DNA of 44,303 nucleotides from QHCA01 sp038237645. Lineage in GTDB: Bacteria > Actinomycetota > Actinomycetes > Mycobacteriales > QHCA01. The notes under the pieces were generated by a model. It saw nothing but the letters and a program-made list of their open reading frames with translations, did no database searches and was not told where the DNA came from. Numbering within the stretch: the first letter of the stretch is position 1; each line of letters opens with the position of its first letter. The position numbers and the translations under genes are program-made. Shown here in pieces: positions 26,004 through 33,288 of this stretch. The stretch is taken from the NCBI GenBank assembly GCA_038237645.1, contig JBBRYN010000023.1, forward strand, positions 1-44,303. The letters are read 5' to 3'.

Positions 26004-27259
26004 GCACCTTCTCGGCGCCGAAGGGCACCTACGACGTCCTGCCGCCCGCCTCGGCGGCCTGGACGGTCGTCGTCGAGGAGCTGTCCGCGCCGGCCCGGCT
26101 GTCCGGGTACGGCTTCGTCCAGACCCCGCTCTTCGAGGACACGGCGTTGTTCCTGCGCGGCGTCGGCGAATCGACCGACGTCGTATCCAAGGAGATGTAC
26201 ACCTTCACGGACAAGGGTGGCCGCTCGCTGACGCTGCGACCGGAGCAGACCGCCGGGGTGATGCGGGCGATCGTCGAACACGGCCTGCACCGCGGCCAAC
26301 TGCCGGTCAAGCTGTGGTACACCGGCCCCAACTTCCGCTACGAGCAACCCCAGTCGGGGCGCTACCGCCAGCACGTGCAGGTGGGCATCGAGGCCGTCGG
26401 ATCCGCCGACCCGGCTCTCGATGCCGAGGTGGTGTGGATCGCGGCGCAAGGCTATGCCGGCCTGGGCATCCGCGGTGCCGAACTCCAGCTCAACAGTCTC
26501 GGCGATGCCGCTTGCCGGCCGGCCTACCGCGAGCGGCTCAGCGACTTCCTGACGGGTCTGGACCTCGACGCCGATACCAGGCGCCGGGCACGGCTCAACC
26601 CGCTGCGCGTGCTCGATGACAAGCGCCCCGAGGTGCAGGCGAAGCTGGTCGGCGCTCCGCTCATCACCGACCAGTTGTGCGCCGCGTGCAAGGAGCACCA
26701 CGAGACGGTGCGGCAGTTGCTACGCGACCTCGCCATCGACTACGTCGACAACCCCCGGCTGGTGCGCGGACTGGACTACTACACCCGGACGGCGTTCGAG
26801 TTCGTCCACTCCGGACTCGGGGCCCAGTCCGGACTCGGCGGTGGGGGCCGCTACGACGGGTTGATGGAGAGCGTGGGGGGGCCGCCGATGAGTGGTGTCG
26901 GCTTCGGCCTGGGTGTCGACCGCACCATGCTGGCGCTGGCGGCCGAGGGGCTCACCGTCGGCGACGGGACCCGGTGCGAGGTGTTCATCGTCCCGCTCGG
27001 CGAGGCGGCCAAGCGGCGGGCGGTGCTGCTGGCCGCACAGCTGCGTACGGCCGGAGTGCGCGCCGACCTCGCCTACGGTGATCGTGGTCTGAAGGGCGCC
27101 ATGCGGGCGGCCGACCGATCGGGCGCGCGATGCGCCGTGGTGGTGGGGGAGCGAGATCTCGACGGCGACAGCGCCCAACTGAAGGACCTCGCCGGCGGCG
27201 AGCAGGTCACCGTGCCACTCGCCGACCTCGTCGCCACCGTGAAGGAGAAGCTGAGTTGA
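26000..27259 (+). CDS. hisS: Histidyl-tRNA synthetase
   Basis: The 419-residue class II synthetase charges tRNA-His. It begins with APKGTYDVLPP, has the motif 2 loop NFRYEQPQSGRYRQ (about 109-122), the histidine-specific RGLDYYTRTAFE (about 255-266), motif 3 GVGFGLGVDR and a C-terminal anticodon-binding domain. The GTG overlaps the upstream hydrolase stop, with GAGGAG at 25988-25993 as ribosome binding site. It overlaps aspS by 4 bases at its own end. Confidence 0.96.
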   Translation: MSTFSAPKGTYDVLPPASAAWTVVVEELSAPARLSGYGFVQTPLFEDTALFLRGVGESTDVVSKEMYTFTDKGGRSLTLRPEQTAGVMRAIVEHGLHRGQLPVKLWYTGPNFRYEQPQSGRYRQHVQVGIEAVGSADPALDAEVVWIAAQGYAGLGIRGAELQLNSLGDAACRPAYRERLSDFLTGLDLDADTRRRARLNPLRVLDDKRPEVQAKLVGAPLITDQLCAACKEHHETVRQLLRDLAIDYVDNPRLVRGLDYYTRTAFEFVHSGLGAQSGLGGGGRYDGLMESVGGPPMSGVGFGLGVDRTMLALAAEGLTVGDGTRCEVFIVPLGEAAKRRAVLLAAQLRTAGVRADLAYGDRGLKGAMRAADRSGARCAVVVGERDLDGDSAQLKDLAGGEQVTVPLADLVATVKEKLS

Positions 27260-29028
27260 TCCGCACGCATCCGGCCGGGTCCCTGCGCGCCGCGCAGGCC
27301 GGCGACACCGTCACGCTCGCCGGCTGGGTGGCCCGCCGCCGCGACCACGGGGGCGTCATCTTCGTCGACCTGCGCGATGCCAGCGGGGTCGTACAGGTGG
27401 TGCTCCGGGAGTCGCAGGCGCACGCGCTGCGCACCGAGTTCTGCATCCAGGTCCGCGGGACCGTCGGGCGCCGGCCGGTCGGCAACGAAAACCCGGAGCT
27501 ACCTACCGGCGAGATCGAGGTGACGGCCGACGCGCTCGATGTGCTCAGTGAGTCGGCGGCGCTGCCGTTCCCGCTCGACGGGCACGCCGGGACGGTCGGC
27601 GAGGAGGTGCGGCTGAGATACCGCTATCTCGACCTGCGGCGGCCGGAGGTGGCGGACCGGCTGCGGTTGCGCTCGGCGGTGAGCCGGATCGCCCGCGACG
27701 TGCTGGCCGTGCGCGACTTCCTCGAGGTGGAGACACCTTCCCTCACCCGTTCCACGCCCGAGGGCGCCCGGGACTTCCTGGTGCCTGTCCGGCTGCAGCC
27801 CGGCCACTGGTACGCGCTGCCGCAGTCACCCCAGCTGTTCAAGCAGCTGCTCATGGTCGGGGGGCTGGAGCGGTATTTCCAGATCGTGCGCTGCTTCCGC
27901 GACGAGGACTTCCGCGCCGACCGGCAGCCGGAGTTCACCCAGCTCGACATCGAGATGTCCTTCGTCGATTCCGACGACGTGATCGAGGTTGCCGAGGCCG
28001 TCGTCGCCCGGATCTGGCGCGAGCTGGCCGGCTACGAGGTGCCGCTGCCCATCCAGCGGATGACCTACGCCGACGCGATGGCACGCTACGGCAGCGACAA
28101 GCCCGACCTGCGCTTCGCAGCCGAACTGGTCGACCTGACCGGCTACTTCGCCGGCACCGAGTTCCGGGTGTTCCACGCCGAGCACGTCGGCGCGGTGGTG
28201 ATGCCCGGCGGGGCGGCCCAGCCGCGCAAGCAATTGGACGCCTGGCAGGACTGGGCCCGCTCGCGGGGGGCCAAGGGGCTGGCGTACGTACTCATCGAGG
28301 CCGAGACCGGCGAGCTGCGCGGCCCGGTGGCCAAGAACCTCTCGGCCGAGCACCTGGCCGGGTTGCCGGCGGCGGCCGGTGCCGGTCCGGGGGACGCCAT
28401 CTTCTTCGCCGCCGGATCGCGCGCCGATGCGCTCGGCCTCCTCGGGGCGGTGCGCCTGGAGATCGGCCGGCGCTGCGGGCTGATCGAAGAGTCGCGGTGG
28501 GCCTTCGTGTGGGTCATGGACGCGCCGATGTTCGAGCCCGCGGGGACCGGCGGCTGGACATCGGTGCACCATCCGTTCACCGCGCCGACCGCCGAGTGGA
28601 CCGATCGGTTCGCCGACGACCCGGCGCACGCGCTGGCCTATGCCTACGACATCGTCCTCAACGGCAGCGAGATCGGCGGCGGCTCCATCCGTATCCACCG
28701 CCGCGACATGCAGCGACAGGTCTTCAGCATTCTCGGGCTGTCGCCGCAGGAGGCACAGGCGCAGTTCGGCTTCCTCCTCGAGGCGTTCGAGTACGGGCCG
28801 CCGCCGCACGGCGGCATCGCGTTCGGCTGGGACCGGCTGTGTGCCCTGCTCGCCGGTGCCGAGTCGATCCGCGAAGTCATCGCCTTTCCGAAGACCGCGT
28901 CGGGTGCCGACCCGCTCACCGGCGCACCCACACCGATCACGGCGGCCCAGCGCAAGGAAGCCGGCGTGGACGCCCTGGCCGACGGGCCGCCGCCACCGGA
29001 CCCTCCTACTGTGCAACCGCCGTCCTGA
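27256..29028 (+). CDS. aspS: Aspartyl-tRNA synthetase (bacterial type)
   Basis: The 590-residue class II synthetase begins with LIRTHPAGSLR, the standard N-terminus of actinobacterial AspRS. This requires a TTG start at 27256, overlapping the hisS stop (TTGA), with GAAGGAG 8 bases before it. Visible parts are the OB-fold anticodon domain, RYRYLDLRR, motif 2 FRDEDFRADRQPEFTQLD, the bacterial GAD insertion (about 290-410) and motif 3 GIAFGWDRLC. The mycobacterial enzyme also charges tRNA-Asn for later amidation; whether this one does cannot be seen. Confidence 0.95.
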   Translation: MIRTHPAGSLRAAQAGDTVTLAGWVARRRDHGGVIFVDLRDASGVVQVVLRESQAHALRTEFCIQVRGTVGRRPVGNENPELPTGEIEVTADALDVLSESAALPFPLDGHAGTVGEEVRLRYRYLDLRRPEVADRLRLRSAVSRIARDVLAVRDFLEVETPSLTRSTPEGARDFLVPVRLQPGHWYALPQSPQLFKQLLMVGGLERYFQIVRCFRDEDFRADRQPEFTQLDIEMSFVDSDDVIEVAEAVVARIWRELAGYEVPLPIQRMTYADAMARYGSDKPDLRFAAELVDLTGYFAGTEFRVFHAEHVGAVVMPGGAAQPRKQLDAWQDWARSRGAKGLAYVLIEAETGELRGPVAKNLSAEHLAGLPAAAGAGPGDAIFFAAGSRADALGLLGAVRLEIGRRCGLIEESRWAFVWVMDAPMFEPAGTGGWTSVHHPFTAPTAEWTDRFADDPAHALAYAYDIVLNGSEIGGGSIRIHRRDMQRQVFSILGLSPQEAQAQFGFLLEAFEYGPPPHGGIAFGWDRLCALLAGAESIREVIAFPKTASGADPLTGAPTPITAAQRKEAGVDALADGPPPPDPPTVQPPS

Positions 29029-29096
29029 CCCGCGGTCATCAGCCGGAAGTGTGGAAGTCCCTGCCCGCCTTGGCGTGGACAGGTTGACATTCTCCG

Positions 29097-29143
29097 GCGG
29101 CCGATGAGTCGGCCGCGCGGGTTGACCCGCCCGGATGTCCGGG
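29097..29143. terminator. Three abutting hairpins after aspS
   Basis: A perfect 8-bp stem GCGGCCGA/TCGGCCGC (29097-29116), a perfect 5-bp stem GCGGG/CCCGC (29117-29130) and a stem CCGGA/TCCGG (29131-29142, extendable by one pair) follow one another without gaps. They fill most of the 162-base space between aspS and the amidase start. Termination of the synthetase operon is the simplest role; an operator or leader structure for the amidase is possible. Confidence 0.5.
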
Positions 29144-29190
29144 ACAGGGTGGTCGGCAGACGCGGTCCGGGTAACGGTGGGAGCTTCAGC

Positions 29191-31101
29191 ATGAAGAGAC
29201 TGGATCGCCGGATCGCCACGGCCACGGCAGCGGGTGGCCTCGTGCTCGGCTCATTCCTGCCGCTGACCGCCGGCCCGGCCGTCGCGGCGCACGCGGCCGT
29301 GTCGTATGCGACCACCGGCACGCCGGGCGCGGCGAGTGAGCAGGCGGTGTTCGCGGCCGCCGCCACGCGGTCGGGAGTGCCGGAGACGCTCCTGCTGTCC
29401 GTCTCCTACAACCTCACCCGCTGGGAGGCACACGGCGGCGAGCCGAGCACGGCCGGCGGATTCGGGCCGATGCACCTCGTCGGCGTGGCGCGTGGCGACG
29501 CCCGCGGCGACACCGGTCGCCGGCCCGCCGCGGCGGCGTCCCAGCTCGCCCGCGCAGCCGCTCTCGCCGGCCTGCCGGTGCCGATGGTGGCCACCGATCC
29601 GGCGGCCAACATCCGGGCCGGCGCCGCGCTGCTGGCTGCCGACGCCCGCCAGGTCGGCGGCGGGCGACTGCCGACGACGCTCGGCGGCTGGTATGCGGCG
29701 GTGGCCCGCTACGGCGGGTCGCCCGACACCCTGGGGGCACGGCAGTTCGCCGACGACGTCTACGCCACCCTGCGCACGGGTGCGCGCCGCGTCACGGCCG
29801 ACGGCCAGGTGCTGCGGGTCGCCGCCACACCGGCCGACCGCCCGGACCGCTCCGGGCTGGCCGCACTGCACCTGCGGCCCGCCGCGCAGATTCCCGCTGC
29901 CGAGTGCCCGAGGCAACTCGACTGCCGCTACGTCCCGGCCGCCTATGCCCAGAACAACCCGGCCGACAATTCCGACTACGGCAACTACGACATCGCCGAC
30001 CGGCCGGCCGGCCTGCGCATCTCCTACATCGTCATCCACGACACCGAGGGCCTGTACGACCCGACGATCGCGCTCTTCCAGGACTCGCACGCCTACGTCA
30101 CAGCGCACTACGTCATCCGATCCTCCGACGGCCAGGTCACCCAGGTGGTCCCGACCAAGGACGTCGCCTGGCACGCCGGCAATTGGTACGTCAACTCACA
30201 CTCCATCGGCATCGAGCACGAGGGCTTCGCCGCACACGGCGCCACCTGGTACACCGAGGCGTTGTACCGGTCCTCCGCCACCCTGGTCCGCTATCTCGCC
30301 ACCCGGTTCGGGATCCCGCTCGACCGGGCGCACATCCTCGGCCACGACAACGTGCCGGGTGTGGTGCCGAGCCTGGTAGCCGGCATGCACTGGGATCCCG
30401 GTCCGTTCTGGGACTGGGCCCACTACATGCAGTTGCTGGGCAGGCCCCTGCCCAGCCGATCGGTGCCCCACGGCAACGCCGTCGTCATCAACCCGGTCTT
30501 CGCGGCCAACCGCCAGCCGGTCACCGGGTGCGGCAGCGACCCGCCCAGCCCGAGCGAGCCGGCGAGCTTCGTCCATCTGCACACCGGCCCGAGCGAAGAC
30601 GCCCCGCTGCTCTCCGACGCCGCGATCCATCCGGACGGCGCGCCCGGCACGATCCGGATGTGCGACACCGGAGACAAGGCGTCGACCGGCCAGCAGTTCG
30701 CCCTCGCCGGCCACCGGGGTGACTGGACGGCTATCTGGTACGGCGGCCAGCTGGCCTGGTTGCACGACATCGGTGCCACTGTGTCGACCTACGCGGCGAC
30801 GGTCACGGTCGCGGCCGGCGGCACACCGGCCCCCGTCTATGGCCGGGCCTACCCGGAGGCGGCGGCCTACGCGGGCTCGCCGGTGCCCCCGCAATCGGTG
30901 GTGCCGCTGCAATACACCATCGGCGCCGGTCAGCACTACGTGGTGGCCGGTGTGCTGCGCCCCGACTACTACCACAGCAACACCGTCGACGGCAGCTCTC
31001 CGGGTGACCGCACAGTGGTGACCGGCCGGGATCTGTACTACCTCGTCTACTTCGGGCACCGGATGGCCTATGTGCGGGCGGCAGACGTCATCCTCGGCTA
31101 G
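29191..31101 (+). CDS. Secreted N-acetylmuramoyl-L-alanine amidase
   Basis: The 636-residue protein has a signal peptide (MKRLDRR then a hydrophobic stretch to about residue 36). The next region, about 45-190, resembles a lysozyme-like/transglycosylase helical domain (SGVPETLLLSVSYNLTRWEAH). An Amidase_2 (PGRP-type) domain spans about 275-410, with VIHDTEG, HYVIRSSDG, GIEHEGFA and GHDNVPG supplying zinc and catalytic residues. From about 470 come SH3-like modules (VHLHTGPSEDAPLLSD). It should cleave the peptide stem from peptidoglycan in the wall. ATG 29191 follows GGTGGGAG; an upstream ATG at 29104 lies inside a hairpin and was rejected. Confidence 0.85.
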   Translation: MKRLDRRIATATAAGGLVLGSFLPLTAGPAVAAHAAVSYATTGTPGAASEQAVFAAAATRSGVPETLLLSVSYNLTRWEAHGGEPSTAGGFGPMHLVGVARGDARGDTGRRPAAAASQLARAAALAGLPVPMVATDPAANIRAGAALLAADARQVGGGRLPTTLGGWYAAVARYGGSPDTLGARQFADDVYATLRTGARRVTADGQVLRVAATPADRPDRSGLAALHLRPAAQIPAAECPRQLDCRYVPAAYAQNNPADNSDYGNYDIADRPAGLRISYIVIHDTEGLYDPTIALFQDSHAYVTAHYVIRSSDGQVTQVVPTKDVAWHAGNWYVNSHSIGIEHEGFAAHGATWYTEALYRSSATLVRYLATRFGIPLDRAHILGHDNVPGVVPSLVAGMHWDPGPFWDWAHYMQLLGRPLPSRSVPHGNAVVINPVFAANRQPVTGCGSDPPSPSEPASFVHLHTGPSEDAPLLSDAAIHPDGAPGTIRMCDTGDKASTGQQFALAGHRGDWTAIWYGGQLAWLHDIGATVSTYAATVTVAAGGTPAPVYGRAYPEAAAYAGSPVPPQSVVPLQYTIGAGQHYVVAGVLRPDYYHSNTVDGSSPGDRTVVTGRDLYYLVYFGHRMAYVRAADVILG

Positions 31102-31120
31102 GGCGCGGCCCGGTTGTCAA

Positions 31121-31143
31121 CTCGCTCCGCTCCTCGCTCCGCT
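31121..31143. repeat. Direct repeat upstream of rarA
   Basis: CTCGCTCCGCT occurs at 31121-31131 and 31133-31143 (period 12). It is a low-complexity intergenic sequence between the amidase and the rarA promoter, possibly a fragment of a dispersed repeat. Confidence 0.5.
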
Positions 31144-31164
31144 CGATGCTCACTCGCCCGGCGC

Positions 31165-31180
31165 TACCATCGAGCAGGTG
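31165..31180 (+). promoter_or_regulatory. Leaderless-type promoter of rarA
   Basis: TACCAT (31165-31170) ends 7 bases before the rarA GTG. No Shine-Dalgarno sequence is present, so the mRNA probably starts at or next to the initiation codon. Confidence 0.6.
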
Positions 31181-32530
31181 ACTGACCTGTTCGCCGAGGC
31201 CGGGCGCGCCGCGGCTGCCGCCGCGGCGCCGCTGGCGGTGCGGATGCGTCCGCGGACGTTCGACGAGGTAGTCGGCCAGCGCCACCTGCTCGGCCTGGGC
31301 TCGCCGCTGCGCCGGCTGGCAGAGCAGCGTACGGACGGGACTGCGCCGATCCCGGTCATCCTGTGGGGGCCACCCGGCGCCGGCAAGACGACCATCGCCC
31401 ACATCGTCTCGCTGGCCACCGGGCGGCGGTTCGTCGCCCTCTCTGCCCTGTCCGCAGGCGTCAAGGAGGTGCGAGCCGTCATCGAGGAGGGCCGCCGGGA
31501 GCTGGGCTTCTCCGGTGCCCAGACCGTGCTCTTCATCGATGAGGTGCACCGCTTCTCCCGGACCCAGCAGGATTCGCTGCTCGGCGCGGTCGAGGACCGC
31601 ATCGTGACCCTGATCGCCGCGACCACGGAGAACCCGTTCTTCTCGGTCGTCTCGCCGCTGCTGTCCCGCTCGTTGCTGCTCACCCTCGAGCCGCTCTCCG
31701 GCGTTGACGTGGGCGAGGTGATCGAGCGGGCGCTGCGTGACGAGCGTGGATTCGGCGGCCGGTTGAGCCTCACCGACGACGCGCGGGGCCACCTGATCTC
31801 ACTCGCCGACGGCGACGCCCGTCGCGCGCTCACGTCGCTGGAGGCCGCAGCCGAGGCGGCGGCAGCCCGCGACAGTGTCGAGGTGGACCTCGGCACGCTG
31901 GAGGAGGCCGCGCAGCAAGCCGCCGTCCGCTACGACCGGGAAGGCGACCAGCACTACGACGTGACCAGCGCCTTCATCAAGTCCATCAGGGGCAGCGACG
32001 TCGACGCGGCACTGCACTATCTGGCCCGGATGGTGGTCGCCGGCGAGGACCCGCGCTTCATCGCCCGCCGGCTCGTCATCCTCGCCAGCGAGGACGTCGG
32101 CCTGGCCGACCCGAGCGCCCTCCCCGTTGCGACGGCCGCCGCCGCTGCCGTGCAACTGGTCGGTCTGCCGGAGGGGCGGCTGAACCTCGCCCAGGCGACC
32201 ATCCACCTGGCGCTCGCGCCGAAGTCCAACGCCGTGATCCTGGGCATCGATGCGGCGATCGCCGACGTCCGGGCGGGTCGCGGTGGCCGGGTGCCGGCCG
32301 CCCTGCGCGACGCCCACTACGCGGGAGCCCGGCGGCTCGAGCACGGCGGCGGGTACGAGTACGCGCACAACAGTCCCGGCGGTGTCGCCCGGCAGCAGTA
32401 CCCGCCCGACGACCTGGTCGGGCGCGACTACTACACGCCGACCGGGTACGGCGCCGAGCAGGAGACCGCCGAACGTCTGCCGCGGCTGCGCGAGCAGGTC
32501 CGGGGAGAGTCGACATCACCGCGTCCTTGA
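31178..32530 (+). CDS. rarA: Replication-associated recombination ATPase RarA (MgsA)
   Basis: The 450-residue AAA+ protein is related to clamp loaders and to eukaryotic WRNIP1/Mgs1, and acts at stalled forks. It shows RMRPRTFDEVVGQRHLLG, Walker A WGPPGAGKTT (about 65-74), Walker B LFIDEVHRF, the sensor TTENPFFSV and the C-terminal MgsA tetramerisation domain (SNAVILGIDAA, then VPAALRDAHY). The GTG start sits directly downstream of a -10 box. The frame upstream of it is discarded. Confidence 0.93.
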   Translation: MTDLFAEAGRAAAAAAAPLAVRMRPRTFDEVVGQRHLLGLGSPLRRLAEQRTDGTAPIPVILWGPPGAGKTTIAHIVSLATGRRFVALSALSAGVKEVRAVIEEGRRELGFSGAQTVLFIDEVHRFSRTQQDSLLGAVEDRIVTLIAATTENPFFSVVSPLLSRSLLLTLEPLSGVDVGEVIERALRDERGFGGRLSLTDDARGHLISLADGDARRALTSLEAAAEAAAARDSVEVDLGTLEEAAQQAAVRYDREGDQHYDVTSAFIKSIRGSDVDAALHYLARMVVAGEDPRFIARRLVILASEDVGLADPSALPVATAAAAAVQLVGLPEGRLNLAQATIHLALAPKSNAVILGIDAAIADVRAGRGGRVPAALRDAHYAGARRLEHGGGYEYAHNSPGGVARQQYPPDDLVGRDYYTPTGYGAEQETAERLPRLREQVRGESTSPRP

Positions 32531-32556
32531 CTCCTCACGCGCAGCAACGGCCACGA

Positions 32557-32562
32557 TAGGGT
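32557..32562 (+). promoter_or_regulatory. Candidate -10 box for the DUF948-alaS operon
   Basis: TAGGGT lies 40 bases before the DUF948 ATG and 27 bases after the rarA stop. TTGACT at 32527-32532 is 24 bases away, too far to be its -35. Confidence 0.35.
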
Positions 32563-32601
32563 CTGGCAAACCACGGTCGGCGGGAGAGGATGCGTGATCC
32601 G

Positions 32602-33030
32602 ATGTCTCATGGTGCTGCGATAGCGGCTCTGGTCGCGGCCAGCGGCTTCGTGCTGCTGGTCCTGGTGCTTGCCATACCGATCATCAAGCTTGGTCGGACG
32701 ATCGACGAGACCACCAAACTGGTCGCCTCGCTCAACGAACGCACCGCACCGCTGATCACGGACCTCGACGTGACGCTGCGCCAGGTCAGCGGCCAGCTCG
32801 AGCGGGTCGACGCGATCACCGCAAACGCACAGGCCGTCACCAGCAACATTGCCGGGCTCACGTCCCTGTTCGCGGCGACATTGGGCGGGCCGGTGGTCAA
32901 GGTCGCAGCCCTCAGCTATGGCGTCCGCAAGGCAGTCACCGGCCGGCGCAAGGGCGAGGCCAGTCGCCGGGTAGCGCAGGAGTTGAAGGCCGAGCGCCGC
33001 GGCAGGCGGCCCGGGCAGCGGAGGAGGTAG
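32602..33030 (+). CDS. DUF948 membrane protein
   Basis: The 142-residue protein has one N-terminal membrane helix (about residues 5-27). An amphipathic, probably coiled-coil region follows (TIDETTKLVASLNERTAPL onwards), then a second weakly hydrophobic segment and a basic tail. This is the DUF948 pattern seen before alaS in many actinobacteria. Function is unknown. The ATG at 32602 is favoured over one at 32590, because the GGGAGAGG at 32582-32589 would touch the earlier ATG. Confidence 0.75.
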   Translation: MSHGAAIAALVAASGFVLLVLVLAIPIIKLGRTIDETTKLVASLNERTAPLITDLDVTLRQVSGQLERVDAITANAQAVTSNIAGLTSLFAATLGGPVVKVAALSYGVRKAVTGRRKGEASRRVAQELKAERRGRRPGQRRR

Positions 33031-33033
33031 CAG

Positions 33034-33288
33034 ATGCGACGTCTGTTCTGGGCCGTGCTGGGCGCGACGGTCGGCATCCTGGTGGTGCGCAAGTTGACCA
33101 GCACCGCCCGCGCCTTCACCCCGTCAGCGCTCAGCGATCAACTGTCGCGGAGCGTCTCCGGTCTCACCGACGCGATCCGCGACTTCGCCGACGATGTTCG
33201 GGACGCCATGGCCGAACGTGAGCACGAGTTGCGCGCCGCCCTGGCAGATGACGGGACGCGCCCGCAACCACCGGCGGGCCCCGGATGA
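33034..33288 (+). CDS. Small membrane protein (DUF6167-like)
   Basis: The 84-residue protein begins MRRLFWAVLGATVGILVVRKL, a single membrane-anchoring helix, then an amphipathic helix (LSDQLSRSVSGLTDAIRDFA) and a Pro-rich end. It resembles the small protein commonly found between the DUF948 gene and alaS in actinobacteria. The role is unknown. A strong GGAGGAGG ribosome binding site precedes the ATG, and the stop overlaps the alaS ATG by 4 bases. Confidence 0.7.
   Translation: MRRLFWAVLGATVGILVVRKLTSTARAFTPSALSDQLSRSVSGLTDAIRDFADDVRDAMAEREHELRAALADDGTRPQPPAGPG

Noticed and set aside
27130..27255. N-terminal extension of aspS
   Set aside because: The extra 42 residues are Arg/Gly-rich and lie wholly within hisS; AspRS normally begins at the TTG.
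29084..29089. TTGACA as -35 for the amidase
   Set aside because: No TANNNT box lies 16-18 bases downstream.
29104..29190. Upstream ATG for the amidase
   Set aside because: It overlaps the hairpin series and would put 29 charged residues before a good signal peptide; ATG 29191 has a ribosome binding site.
32527..32562. TTGACT/TAGGGT as a -35/-10 pair before the DUF948 gene
   Set aside because: The spacer is 24 bases, too long for a vegetative promoter.
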